A stretch of DNA of 62,395 bases from Limnohabitans sp. Rim8 (GTDB lineage: Bacteria; Pseudomonadota; Gammaproteobacteria; Burkholderiales; Burkholderiaceae_C), in contig NZ_CAMDLM010000025.1 in NCBI RefSeq assembly GCF_945901735.1, positions 1 through 62,395 of the forward strand. Direction: 5' to 3'. The notes beneath the pieces were generated by a model, which saw nothing but the letters and a program-made list of their open reading frames with translations, made no database searches and was not told where the DNA came from. The position numbers and the translations under genes were made by a program. Below, in pieces: positions 7,964 to 16,612 of this stretch (its first letter is position 1; every line of letters starts with the position of its first letter).

Positions 7964-9258
7964 TTGATGAGGCCAAAACCAAACAATTGAGGCAACCACA
8001 TGGAGAAGCTAGGCACATACGTGACCAGTCCCAGCACCACAACCATAGCCAATAAATAAGGCGCAAGTTCTCCCACAATGTCAGCGATAGGCACCTTCGC
8101 GATACCCGACACCACAAACAAACAAAGTCCTACTGGTGGCGTGACCAAGCCAATCATCATGTTGACCACCATGATCACCCCAAAATGGATGGGGTCAATT
8201 CCAATGGCCACGATGACGGGTGCGAGTATCGGATAAGTGATGATCATGATGGCAATTGTTTCTAAAAACATGCCTAAAAAAAGCAGAATCAAATTGATGA
8301 TCAGCAAAATCATGATGGGATCTGCAGACAGCTTCATAAGGGCCTGCAAAATTTGATTGGGTACTTGCTGCTGAATCAGCACCCATCCAAATGGGGCCGA
8401 CATGGCAATGATGAACAGCACTTGGGCAGTTTGCCTGCCCGACTCCCAAACAGTGTCAATCAAAGCTTTCCAGGTGAGTTCGCGGTACACAAATTGACCC
8501 AGCACAAAGGCATAGGCAGTTGCCAAAACAGCCGCTTCAGTGGGCGTGACAACACCCGAAAAAATAGCCACCAGAATGAAAGGCGGAAGTGCCAGTGCAG
8601 GAATTGCTTTTAAGAAAGTGGTCAATGCTGCACTGCCAAATTTCACGCCCTCGGAGACAGGTAAATTCAATTTTTTGGCTTGCAGTCCAATGGCAATCAT
8701 CAACCCAATGCCCATCAAAAGGCCTGGAATAATGCCAGCCAAAAACAAAGCGCCCACCGAAACATTGGCCAAGCTGCCATAAATGACAAATGGAATGCTG
8801 GGGGGAATGATGGGGCCAATGGTGGCCGATACAGCAGAGATGGTGGCCGCAAATTTGGCCTTGTACCCTTCTTTGACCATTGCTCGAATTTCAATGACAC
8901 CTAAACCCGCAGCATCTGCAACGGCCGAGCCTGACATGCCCGCAAAAATCATGCTGCCAATGACATTGACGTAGGCGAGGCCACCTCTGACGCGGCCCAC
9001 CAAGAGTTTGGCAACTTCAAAAATGCGTTCGGTGGTGCCACCTACATTCATCAAGTTACCGGCCAATATGAAAAATGGAATGGCCAGCAGTGGAAATGAC
9101 GTGGTGGCAGCGTATGTTCGTTGAATAAAAATCAAAAGTAAGTCTGTGCCGCTAGTGGCAATCATGATGACGCCAGCGATCAGACCTAATGCGCCTGCAA
9201 TTGGAAATCCCAAAAGAATTGTGATGCAGGTCGCAATAAGAATGTACGCTACAAGCAT
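7960..9258 (-). CDS. dctM: TRAP transporter large permease subunit (DctM)
   Basis: A 432-residue, very hydrophobic protein with about twelve helices, the normal size for the DctM subunit that forms the translocation path for organic acids driven by sodium or proton gradients. Family landmarks include FPLLAIPFFILAGNLM and GMSGSAVADAAGLG, and the repeat-like half SIPFVIYGSLANVSVGALF. The start at 9258 (MLVAYILIATC) lies just after the dctP stop at 9276; an upstream start at 9318 would overlap dctP by 43 bases and adds a polar leader. Confidence 0.93.
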   Translation of the reverse strand: MLVAYILIATCITILLGFPIAGALGLIAGVIMIATSGTDLLLIFIQRTYAATTSFPLLAIPFFILAGNLMNVGGTTERIFEVAKLLVGRVRGGLAYVNVIGSMIFAGMSGSAVADAAGLGVIEIRAMVKEGYKAKFAATISAVSATIGPIIPPSIPFVIYGSLANVSVGALFLAGIIPGLLMGIGLMIAIGLQAKKLNLPVSEGVKFGSAALTTFLKAIPALALPPFILVAIFSGVVTPTEAAVLATAYAFVLGQFVYRELTWKALIDTVWESGRQTAQVLFIIAMSAPFGWVLIQQQVPNQILQALMKLSADPIMILLIINLILLFLGMFLETIAIMIITYPILAPVIVAIGIDPIHFGVIMVVNMMIGLVTPPVGLCLFVVSGIAKVPIADIVGELAPYLLAMVVVLGLVTYVPSFSMWLPQLFGFGLIK

Positions 9259-9275
9259 TGCAGAACTGACATCAA

Positions 9276-10298
9276 TTAAGTTCTGGCTGCTGCGACTGCC
9301 CGTGACCAATTGGCCCAATTTTCATCGCCGATGCTCTTGCGCAAAATGTCGTATGCAGGTGCCATTTTGTCGCGGAAGGGCGCCACATCGGGGCGGGTAA
9401 TGGCAATGCCAGCCTTTTGCATCGTTGCAATTTGCTCTTCTTCTTTTTCGCGAACTGCTTTCCGTGCAGCTTGCCCTGCAACCGTAGATTCTTCAGAAAT
9501 AATTTTGCGCTGGGCTTCATTGAGCTTGTTTTGCCAAGCACGCTGGTTGGCCACCAACATGATGGAAGTGTAGATGTGTTTTGTCAGTGCAATATGGCTT
9601 TGCACTTCAAAGAACTTAGCCGCAAACGTGGTGCCAATGGGATTGTCTTGGCCATCAACTGTTTTGTTGGCAAGCGCCAAGTAGACCTCTTGAAAGGCAA
9701 TGGTTTGGGTATTGGCGCCCAAGGCTTCAAATGCAGATTTGATGGCCAATTCGGGCGGCACACGCAACTTCAGACCTCTGATGTCGTCTGGGGTGCGGAT
9801 GGCTTTGCGGCTGTTCGAAAGTGCGCGGAAGCCCCATTCAAAGTTGGCAATCCAGCTGAAACCCACAGCAGAAAACTGTTGGGCAAGCCAAGCGCGGCCA
9901 GTGACATCGAGTGCTTTGTGGGCGTGCTCGTAGCTGTCAAATTGGTAGGGAATATTGATCACGCCCAGAGGCTTGGAAATTGACTCGATGTTGGAGGGGT
10001 TCATCAAAATCATGTCGATGGCGCCAAGCCTTGTTTGCTGTGCGGTTTCGACAGGTGAGCCCAGTGCGTTGTTGGGGAAAATTGTAATTTTGACTTCGCC
10101 ATTGGTGCGATCGCTGATGCGTTTCACCATTTTTTCGGCTTCGATGTGCACAGGGTGCGAGGGATCGGCAGGGTGGGTGAGTTTCAGTTCAACGGCTGCT
10201 TTTGCCGGTATCCAGAAAGAGCCCACGGAAGCGGCAGCCCCTGCTTGCAAAACACTGCGTCTGTTGATGGAAGAGGTTTGTTTCGTCGAGTTGGTCAT
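9276..10298 (-). CDS. dctP: TRAP transporter solute-binding protein (DctP family)
   Basis: A 340-residue periplasmic receptor that delivers a carboxylate-type substrate to DctQM. A twin-arginine-like signal (INRRSVLQAGAAASVGSFW, about residues 11-29) precedes the mature part ELKLTHPADPSHPVH. The conserved arginine region (LRVPPELAIKSAFEALG) and the QDNPIGT segment are typical of the family. The ATG at 10298 follows AAAGGAGA; an upstream ATG at 10328 lies inside the putative operator and is not used. The ligand is unknown, but neighbours suggest a sugar acid or related hydroxy acid. Confidence 0.92.
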   Translation of the reverse strand: MTNSTKQTSSINRRSVLQAGAAASVGSFWIPAKAAVELKLTHPADPSHPVHIEAEKMVKRISDRTNGEVKITIFPNNALGSPVETAQQTRLGAIDMILMNPSNIESISKPLGVINIPYQFDSYEHAHKALDVTGRAWLAQQFSAVGFSWIANFEWGFRALSNSRKAIRTPDDIRGLKLRVPPELAIKSAFEALGANTQTIAFQEVYLALANKTVDGQDNPIGTTFAAKFFEVQSHIALTKHIYTSIMLVANQRAWQNKLNEAQRKIISEESTVAGQAARKAVREKEEEQIATMQKAGIAITRPDVAPFRDKMAPAYDILRKSIGDENWANWSRAVAAART

Positions 10299-10315
10299 GT
10301 CTGTCTCCTTTAAAG

Positions 10316-10347
10316 TTAATTCTTGCATACAAGATTTTGATCGTCAA
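10316..10347 (-). promoter_or_regulatory. Predicted dctP promoter with GntR operator
   Basis: On the minus strand, TTGACG (10342-10347), a 17-base spacer and AAGAAT (10319-10324) form a plausible -35/-10 pair. The 17-base block TTGTATGCAAGAATTAA (10316-10332), identical to one in the divergent promoter at 11135-11151, covers the -10. Its core TTGTATGCAA is a near-palindrome of the type bound by FCD-class GntR repressors. The -35 overlaps the end of the gntR gene. Confidence 0.6.
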
Positions 10348-11105
10348 GTGCTCTTTGACTGGGAACTTATTTTCTTTTTGACGGGTATCGATTGGTCTCG
10401 AATTGACTTCACAACAAGAGAAAGTCCATTTTGAACATGCGACTTCATGGCCTTTGCCGCGCCCGGGCTGTCGTGCTGTTTGATGCGTTCAAGAATGGCG
10501 TTGTGCTCAACCATGGCCTTGTCCCAGCGTTCGGGCCACAAGTTGGAGGCGTATCGTGCGCGATCGATGCGCAGCGCCAATAAATCCCAGACCCACAGCA
10601 GAACAGGGTTGCCAGAGTATTCCAATATCAAGCGGTGAAAAGCCTTGTTGGCTTTGAAATAGTCTGGCAGCTGAGCCTGGGCGCGATGCTTCAGCATTGT
10701 GTAGTGAAGAATGCCCAATTCGGCTGTTTCTGCCTCTGTAATGCGTGCTGCAGCCAATTCGCCCGCAAGTGCCTCAATGGCCGAGACAACATCGATCAAA
10801 GCGGCAGTTTCTTCTGCATCCAGTCGGGTGACGGTAGGGGAACGATTGGGGTTGATATCCAGTAAGCCTTCTTGCGCCAAAGTTTTGATCGCTTCACGCA
10901 CAGGTGTTCTGGACACATTAAGGCGTTCGCACAATTCACGCTCATTTAACTTTTCACCTGGGCCAATGGCGCCGGCAACGATCAAGTTGCGCAAGGTCTG
11001 TGCGGTGCTGGCATGCATGTCCCCTTTGCGTAACATGGCGTTGTTTTTTGTTGCAGCCGACAAGCTGTCTAGCGGGGTAAGGTGATTGGTAATTTTTTTC
11101 TTCAT
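10344..11105 (-). CDS. GntR-family regulator, FCD (FadR-C-terminal) subfamily
   Basis: A 253-residue DNA-binding repressor candidate. The N-terminal winged helix (about residues 35-100) includes PGEKLNERELCERLNVSRTPVREAIKTLAQEGLL, and an all-helical FCD ligand-binding domain follows (about 105-235) with metal/ligand-site residues such as FHRLILEYSGN and the late histidine in EHNAILERI. Such regulators respond to organic acids. The gene sits between dctP and the divergent oxidoreductase, and both flanking promoters carry the same 17-base block. The start at 11105 is chosen because the ATG at 11144 falls inside that block. Confidence 0.9.
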   Translation of the reverse strand: MKKKITNHLTPLDSLSAATKNNAMLRKGDMHASTAQTLRNLIVAGAIGPGEKLNERELCERLNVSRTPVREAIKTLAQEGLLDINPNRSPTVTRLDAEETAALIDVVSAIEALAGELAAARITEAETAELGILHYTMLKHRAQAQLPDYFKANKAFHRLILEYSGNPVLLWVWDLLALRIDRARYASNLWPERWDKAMVEHNAILERIKQHDSPGAAKAMKSHVQNGLSLVVKSIRDQSIPVKKKISSQSKST

Positions 11106-11118
11106 GACTGGGATCAGT

Positions 11119-11151
11119 TTGACAGAGTTTAATTTTGTATGCAAGAATTAA
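11119..11151 (+). promoter_or_regulatory. Predicted promoter and GntR operator of the oxidoreductase-lactonase operon
   Basis: TTGACA (11119-11124), an 18-base spacer and AAGAAT (11143-11148) resemble a sigma70 promoter. The operator-like block TTGTATGCAAGAATTAA (11135-11151) overlaps the -10 exactly as it does upstream of dctP (10316-10332). The gntR gene starts on the other strand at 11105, so binding here could also control the regulator itself. Confidence 0.6.
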
Positions 11152-11153
11152 GC

Positions 11154-12548
11154 ATGAACATTGAGTCAATCTTTCATCAATTTTCCACGACCCACTCCAT
11201 TGAGTCTGGCGTGGGACTCGTCGGTGCGGGTGAATTTGGGGCCACCTTTGTGTCTCAGATTCATCGAATGAAGGGCGTGAAGGTGGTTGCCATCTGCGAC
11301 CAGCAACCCGAAAAAGCCTTCCAAGTGGCCGTTCAGTCTGGTATCGACAAAGCGCAAATTTTTGTAGCGCAAGACCTTGAATCAGCAATAAACGCCATCT
11401 CTCAAAATCTGTGTGTTGTTCTTACTCATGCCGATTGGCTTGCGCAACTCCCCTTGCAGGCAGTCCTCGAAGCAACGGGTGATCCTGAGAGTGCTGCGGC
11501 CACTGCACTGGCGTGCATCAAGTCTGGCAAGCATGTGGTCATGGCCACCAAGGAGGCTGAGATTGTGGTGGGTGCTGAATTGGCCAGACTGGCCAAGCAA
11601 CACAAGGTGGTGGTCTCTCCAGTCGATGGCGATCAGCCTAGTTTGCTCATTGGTCTGATTGGGTGGGCCCGGTTATTGGGTTTGCCGGTTATGGCTGCAG
11701 GCAAATCTAGCGAATCTGATTTCGTATGGACGCCGGCAACAAACGAGGTGAAGGCTTGGGGCCAAACAGTGGTTTCAAATGCATTAGGCCAAAACTTTAT
11801 TCCCAGCGAACATCATTCATGGGCTGAGGTTTTAGCAAACCGAGCAAGCGTTCCATTTGAACTCACAACAGTTCCAGATCTTTGCGAAATGGGCATAGTG
11901 GCCAACCACACGGGTTTGCTGCCTGATTGCGCAAGCCTGCATGCGCCTCTGGCCAGAACCGTTGAATTGCCCAGTATTTATAGACCCAAGGAAGAGGGCG
12001 GCATTCTCAGTGGCAAAGGCCGTGTAGACATGTTCAACTGCCTGCGCCGCCCCGATGAGCTCAGTTTTGCAGGTGGTGTGTTTGTGGTGATAGAAGCACC
12101 CGATGTAGCAACAGGAAAGCTTTTTGCCGCCAAGGGCATTCCAACTTGCCCCAACGGAAAATACGTTCTGATTCACAACCCGGTGCATTTGCTGGGCGCT
12201 GAGGCGGCCATGTCTATTCTCTCGACGGTCAAACTGGGCACCTCCTGCGGCGGCCGAGATGTTCGCCCCGTGGTCGATTTAATTGCCATTGCGCAGCGCC
12301 AAATTGAAGTGGGTGAGTTGTTTGAAATCGGCACGCGGCATGTCATATCAGGGCTAGGCCATCAACTTATGGATGCCAAGCCCATGTCGTCCAGCAATCC
12401 ATTGCCTTATTACTTGTGTGCCGGTGCAAAAGTGATACGCCCCATTCCTAAAGGCAAAATTGTCACTTGCAGTGATGTTGAAATAGATCCCACCAGCATT
12501 CTTTATCAACTTCGTCAATCACAAGATCAACACTTCTTTGCCAAATGA
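11154..12548 (+). CDS. NAD(P)-dependent oxidoreductase with C-terminal SAF domain
   Basis: A 464-residue protein related to homoserine-dehydrogenase-like oxidoreductases. The Rossmann motif GLVGAGEFGATF is at about residues 21-32 and ATGDPESAAATALACIKSGKHVVMATKEAE lies in the catalytic half. The last 60 or so residues (YYLCAGAKVIRPIPKGKIVTCSDVEID) form an SAF-like domain, as in altronate-dehydratase-type and antifreeze-like proteins. It probably acts on a sugar-derived acid. It is first in a plus-strand operon, one base before the lactonase-like gene, and divergent from gntR. The start at 11154 is preferred over 11139, whose ATG lies in the operator; the ribosome binding site is weak. Confidence 0.8.
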   Translation: MNIESIFHQFSTTHSIESGVGLVGAGEFGATFVSQIHRMKGVKVVAICDQQPEKAFQVAVQSGIDKAQIFVAQDLESAINAISQNLCVVLTHADWLAQLPLQAVLEATGDPESAAATALACIKSGKHVVMATKEAEIVVGAELARLAKQHKVVVSPVDGDQPSLLIGLIGWARLLGLPVMAAGKSSESDFVWTPATNEVKAWGQTVVSNALGQNFIPSEHHSWAEVLANRASVPFELTTVPDLCEMGIVANHTGLLPDCASLHAPLARTVELPSIYRPKEEGGILSGKGRVDMFNCLRRPDELSFAGGVFVVIEAPDVATGKLFAAKGIPTCPNGKYVLIHNPVHLLGAEAAMSILSTVKLGTSCGGRDVRPVVDLIAIAQRQIEVGELFEIGTRHVISGLGHQLMDAKPMSSSNPLPYYLCAGAKVIRPIPKGKIVTCSDVEIDPTSILYQLRQSQDQHFFAK

Positions 12549-12549
12549 C

Positions 12550-13476
12550 ATGACGCAAGCCCATCCCGAGAAAAAAAAGCTGCAATTCATTGATGCGCAC
12601 CATCATTTTTGGGATTTGGAAAAGAATGACTACCCGTGGTTAAAAGACCATCCAGAACCCAACTTCTTCTTGGGAAATTACGATGGCATCAAGCGCAATT
12701 ATTTATTCAAAGACTATTTGCAAGACAGCAAAGACTTTGAGGTGCTGGCCACTGTGCATTGCGAGGCTGAATGGAACCGAAATGATCAAGTAGGCGAGAC
12801 CCGGTGGCTGACCGATATTCATGCGCAAACTGGTTTGCCCACAGCCATTGTGGCGCATGCATGGTTTGATACGGACAATGCGGCAGAAGTACTTTCGATG
12901 CAGGCTGCTTTTCCTTTGGTCAAGGGCATCAGGTCAAAACCCAAGACCACTTTAAGCCCCGATCTTTTAACAAAAAATTTGCCTGGTGGCATGCAAGACA
13001 AAAGGTGGTTAGAAGGCTATGCACGCTTGGCGCAATATGGCTTTAGCTGGGACTTGAGGGTGCCGTATTGGCACCTGTATGAAGCGGCTGAAGTGGCCCG
13101 GCAATTTCCCAATACACCCATCGTTTTGAACCACACTGGTTTTCCTTGGGACCGAAGTGCGCAGGGTATTTTGGCTTGGAGCAAAGCCATGGAAGCCTTG
13201 GCCAAAAACCACCATGTGCATCTCAAAGTTTCTGAATTTGGTTTGAAAGACCAAGCTTGGGACTGTGCCTCCAACAAAGAAATTGTGCTTCGAGCCATCA
13301 GCATTTTTGGCATTGAGCGGTGCATGTTCGCATCCAATTTTCCTGTTGCTGGGCTGAGGGTTGATTTTTCAATCTTGTTAAATTCTGTGGCCAGCATGGT
13401 TTCAGAATTTACGGAGAAGCAGCAGCATGATTTTTTTGTGGGTAATGCTGCCCGGTTTTATCGGTTGGATATCTGA
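12550..13476 (+). CDS. Amidohydrolase family 2 protein (lactonase-like, COG3618 type)
   Basis: A 308-residue TIM-barrel metal hydrolase. The metal-binding HxH is in FIDAHHHFWDL (about residues 15-25); later strands supply VLNHTGFPWDRS and the C-terminal MFASNFPVAGLRVD with the expected aspartate. Relatives hydrolyse sugar lactones such as L-fucono- or L-rhamnono-lactone. The ATG at 12550 follows the upstream stop by one base, so the two genes are cotranslated. With the oxidoreductase it suggests an oxidise-then-open-lactone route for the TRAP-imported compound; this is inference. Confidence 0.85.
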   Translation: MTQAHPEKKKLQFIDAHHHFWDLEKNDYPWLKDHPEPNFFLGNYDGIKRNYLFKDYLQDSKDFEVLATVHCEAEWNRNDQVGETRWLTDIHAQTGLPTAIVAHAWFDTDNAAEVLSMQAAFPLVKGIRSKPKTTLSPDLLTKNLPGGMQDKRWLEGYARLAQYGFSWDLRVPYWHLYEAAEVARQFPNTPIVLNHTGFPWDRSAQGILAWSKAMEALAKNHHVHLKVSEFGLKDQAWDCASNKEIVLRAISIFGIERCMFASNFPVAGLRVDFSILLNSVASMVSEFTEKQQHDFFVGNAARFYRLDI

Positions 13477-13547
13477 AGACGCCAAGCTCGCTCAAACCAG
13501 ACCTGCGCCATTTATAAAAACCGATGATTGGAAGATGGAGGAACACC

Positions 13548-14267
13548 ATGCACCCCGATGAAACCTTTGAAGCCCTGTTGCCGCTGCGTGAAGATCTGGC
13601 GCTCGCCTTGCGTGCTGCCGCCCACCAGGGACTGAGCGAGGGTGTGTGCAACCACTTCAGCGTGGCGGTACCCGGCCGGGATGACTGGTTTTTGCTCAAC
13701 CCGCGTGGCCTGCATTGGAGTGAGGTGCGTGCGCCTGACATCGTGATGTGCAACGCGCAGGGCAAGCAACTGGCGGGCCGTCACCCGGTGGAGCCCACGG
13801 CCATGTTCATCCATGCTGCGGTGCACCGCATTGCACGCAAGTCGGTCGTGCTGCACACCCACATGCCGCACGCCACGGCGCTCACCTTGACGATGGCACG
13901 GGCCTTGGACACGCGGTTGTCCCAAACCGCCATGCGCTTTCATGGCCGCGTGGCGGTGGATGCCCACTACAACGGGTTGGCCCTGGACATGACCGAGGGG
14001 GAGCGCATCGCGAATGCCATGAATGGGGCAGATGTGGTGTTCTTGGGCAACCACGGTGTCATCGTGTGCGGTGAACGCGTGGACTACGCCTATGACGACT
14101 TGTACTACCTGGAGCGCGCCTGCCAAGCGCAGGTGCTGGCGGCTTCGACCGGTGTGGCGCTGAAGCCTGTGGACGCCGCCCTGGCTCAGCGTGTGGCAGA
14201 TCAGACCAACGGGGAGCGTCTTCAGTCGGAGCTGTTTTTCTCCAGCCTGAAAAGGACGATGGGTTGA
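13548..14267 (+). CDS. Class II aldolase/adducin family protein
   Basis: A 239-residue zinc-dependent aldolase-fold protein. Zinc ligands are expected in HTHMPHATAL (about residues 103-112) and GNHGVIV (about 166-172); SEGVCNHFSVAVPGRD (about 30-45) is the usual phosphate- or carboxylate-binding segment. Family members split or epimerise sugar phosphates, or decarboxylate acids. GGAGG lies nine bases upstream of the ATG. It is 71 bases after the lactonase-like gene; its codon usage is clearly GC-richer than that operon, so it may be a separate unit. Confidence 0.85.
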   Translation: MHPDETFEALLPLREDLALALRAAAHQGLSEGVCNHFSVAVPGRDDWFLLNPRGLHWSEVRAPDIVMCNAQGKQLAGRHPVEPTAMFIHAAVHRIARKSVVLHTHMPHATALTLTMARALDTRLSQTAMRFHGRVAVDAHYNGLALDMTEGERIANAMNGADVVFLGNHGVIVCGERVDYAYDDLYYLERACQAQVLAASTGVALKPVDAALAQRVADQTNGERLQSELFFSSLKRTMG

Positions 14268-14449
14268 GGCACAGGCCGTTTTTCACTAATTGCACAGCGC
14301 GTTGGGCCCTGTGCCCGTGAGGGAATTGCGGGAAAACGAGCGGTCAATCAAACAGGCCAGCGGCACGGGGTTACGGGGTCAAGACCAGTGTGCTTGATGG
14401 CGCTGCACCCAACAGAAAACGGGATCTGAATTGGAAGTGATGGAGCAGA

Positions 14450-15844
14450 TCAGATGGGCGCGGATTTGGCCGACTTCCTTTTCAGCCCAAACGCCAGCAA
14501 CAACATCATGAGCATGCTCAACCCCAGGCCAAGATAAGCATGGCCAAAACCTGTCAGCTCGCCGCCATCCAAGTCCGCAATGGCGCTGATGCAGGTCACA
14601 GCCAACAGCGTCCCCACGGCATTGAAAATGTTGATCAGCCCTTGGGCTGTGCCGCGCAGGGCCGGCGGCGCTTCGTCGATCGCAATGGTGCGCAGCGCGC
14701 CGCTGACCACCACACCCAGGCCAATACCGATCAGCACAGACGCCACCACGAAAGCGGTAAAGCCGGTTTGCGGCACGGCGCTTTGCAGGTAGCCCAATGT
14801 CAACAGCCCGAAACCAAAGATCACCATGTTGCGGGCACCCAGGCGGTTCAGCAGCCGCCCCGCTGCCATTGAGCCCACCATGGAGCACAGCACCAGAGGC
14901 AACAGTGCCAACCCCGCGTTTTCAACGCTTATCCCATAAGCCAGCGTGGCGATGGAGGTCAAAAATACAATGCCTCCCATGGAGAACCCTACGCCCAGCG
15001 TCAGCGCATAGGCAAAGGCCAGTTGCCGATTAGCAAACAGCGAAATGGGAATCAGCGCTTGCGCCTGACGTTTTTCAATGGCCACCAAAGCGACCAGCAG
15101 CACGCCACTGGCCGCCAGAAACCAAGGCCACAGCAGCATCCCCGTGGCCGAATCCGGCAGGCGTGAAATACCCAGCACCAAACACAGCAGAAACAACAAA
15201 GTCACGGTGATACCTGCCAGGTCAATGGGCCCAGGTGCCGCGACGCTGTGCTGGCGTGGCAAGCTGCGGACACCCAAGCACAGCACGACCAGCGCGACGG
15301 GCAGGTTGACCAGGAACAGCCAGCGCCAGCCCAGCGTGGAGGTGAGCACGGTCGCCAGTGGCGGCCCGAGCACAAAGGCCATGCCGTGGGTGGCGCCAAT
15401 CAGCCCCAAAATGCGGCCCCTCCGCTCGGCGGTGAACACATCACCAATCACGGCACTGGCCACCGGCGCAATGCCCCCTGCGCCGATGCCCTGTATGGCA
15501 CGGCCAAGCAGCAGCAGGTCAAAGCTGGGGGCAGCAGCGATGCACAGAGAGCCGATGGCGAAAAGCGCCACACTGGCCAAATACACCGGACGGCGCCCAT
15601 GGCGGTCGCTGAAGTAAGCCATCAGCGCCGTGCTGCACAACGAGGACAAAGAAAAAACGGTCGTGAGCAGGCCGGCAGTGCGGTTGTCTACGCCAAAGGT
15701 TTCACGCAATGCAGGCAGAACCGGCCCCACGATGGCTGAATCGAGTGCCGCCATAAAGACGCCGATAAACAGCACCTGCACCAGGCGGCGTTGTGCTGCA
15801 TCAGCAGCAGGCATAGGAACAGGAGGTGGGGTCTGCTGTCTCAT
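14450..15844 (-). CDS. MFS transporter, DHA2/EmrB-like multidrug type
   Basis: A 464-residue major facilitator with about 14 hydrophobic segments. The motif DRHGRRPVYL after helix 2 is motif A, and FVLGPPLATVLTSTLGWRWLFLVNLP is the antiporter motif C region and helix-5/6 boundary of drug:proton antiporters. It probably exports toxic compounds or metabolites. It converges with the class II aldolase gene. The ATG at 15844 is chosen; an upstream GTG at 15889 adds 15 polar residues, and neither has a clear ribosome binding site. Confidence 0.85.
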   Translation of the reverse strand: MRQQTPPPVPMPAADAAQRRLVQVLFIGVFMAALDSAIVGPVLPALRETFGVDNRTAGLLTTVFSLSSLCSTALMAYFSDRHGRRPVYLASVALFAIGSLCIAAAPSFDLLLLGRAIQGIGAGGIAPVASAVIGDVFTAERRGRILGLIGATHGMAFVLGPPLATVLTSTLGWRWLFLVNLPVALVVLCLGVRSLPRQHSVAAPGPIDLAGITVTLLFLLCLVLGISRLPDSATGMLLWPWFLAASGVLLVALVAIEKRQAQALIPISLFANRQLAFAYALTLGVGFSMGGIVFLTSIATLAYGISVENAGLALLPLVLCSMVGSMAAGRLLNRLGARNMVIFGFGLLTLGYLQSAVPQTGFTAFVVASVLIGIGLGVVVSGALRTIAIDEAPPALRGTAQGLINIFNAVGTLLAVTCISAIADLDGGELTGFGHAYLGLGLSMLMMLLLAFGLKRKSAKSAPI

Positions 15845-16203
15845 CAAGGTGACTGAATTGGGCTGATCATTTATTCGTTGCTTGAGCACAGACGTGTGAC
15901 TGACTCGACGTCCTCAGCCTTTGAAGGCCAGGGCAGTGTGTTGATGCGAATCAATTTGGCGGCTATATCACACCAACATTATTGACGGAAATGCTGGGCG
16001 TTCAGAGAACCCACGCGACAAGGCCAGCACCATGGGTGTTTGGAATTTAAAGCGCTTGGTCGAGCCGCGACAAGCAGTCTCTCAGGATTCTTTGTGCTTG
16101 TCGGTTGCATTCGATGGCGCGCTTTGCTGCTGGCCAACGGATTAAAATTGCCCAGATGGGAGCGCCCGCGTCAGTGGGGTCAGAGCGACGATGGCGGCAA
16201 AAC
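15845..16203. other. Intergenic region, no recognised gene
   Basis: About 360 bases between the MFS pump and the small zinc-ribbon gene. Short frames occur on both strands but none has a ribosome binding site or domain. It probably contains the promoter of the MFS gene. Confidence 0.4.
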
Positions 16204-16416
16204 TTACGCAGACTTTGGGGGCATGCAGTCCCCGCACATGAACATGCGTTGGTTGATCATCATCTTGAAAACGCCCAATGCCCTGGGCTTGTGCACCCCG
16301 CATTTGTAGCAACTGATCGAGGACATGTTGGCAGAGTCTTTGAAGGGCGAGCCACCTTCCTTGCTCTTGTAACGCAAACCGTCTGTGGCGATTTGGGATT
16401 CTTGGTTGTTGCTCAT
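16204..16416 (-). CDS. Small zinc-ribbon-like protein, 70 residues
   Basis: The 70-residue product has two cysteine pairs, C-x2-C at about residues 36-39 and C-x2-C at about 61-64, separated by a basic stretch (HKPRALGVFKMMINQRMFM). This is the pattern of a zinc-ribbon or rubredoxin-like knuckle. The N-terminal half is polar (KSKEGGSPFKDSANMSS). I believe similar small proteins occur in related Comamonadaceae, but I cannot verify it here. It stands alone between the MFS pump and the mandelate-racemase-type gene; its role is unknown. Confidence 0.65.
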   Translation of the reverse strand: MSNNQESQIATDGLRYKSKEGGSPFKDSANMSSISCYKCGVHKPRALGVFKMMINQRMFMCGDCMPPKSA

Positions 16417-16612
16417 GGGACCATTCTGGACCTGAGCTGAAATAAAAGCTACGTTTGTTTTTTTGAGATCTGCTGTTCAGACCAGAGAAGCGTGGAAACA
16501 ACACGCTGCAGGGCTGCTGGAAGCTCTCGGAATTTGCAAAAAAATCTTATTTGAAGTGGACTGCTATCGCCTAACAACTGCCCAAAGACATGCGTTGATT
16601 ACCCCTACCCAT

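Noticed and set aside
14268..14449. Hairpin GCACAG...CTGTGC after the class II aldolase as a terminator
   Set aside because: Loop of 11 bases and no T-run on either side, so it does not meet the standard for a rho-independent terminator.
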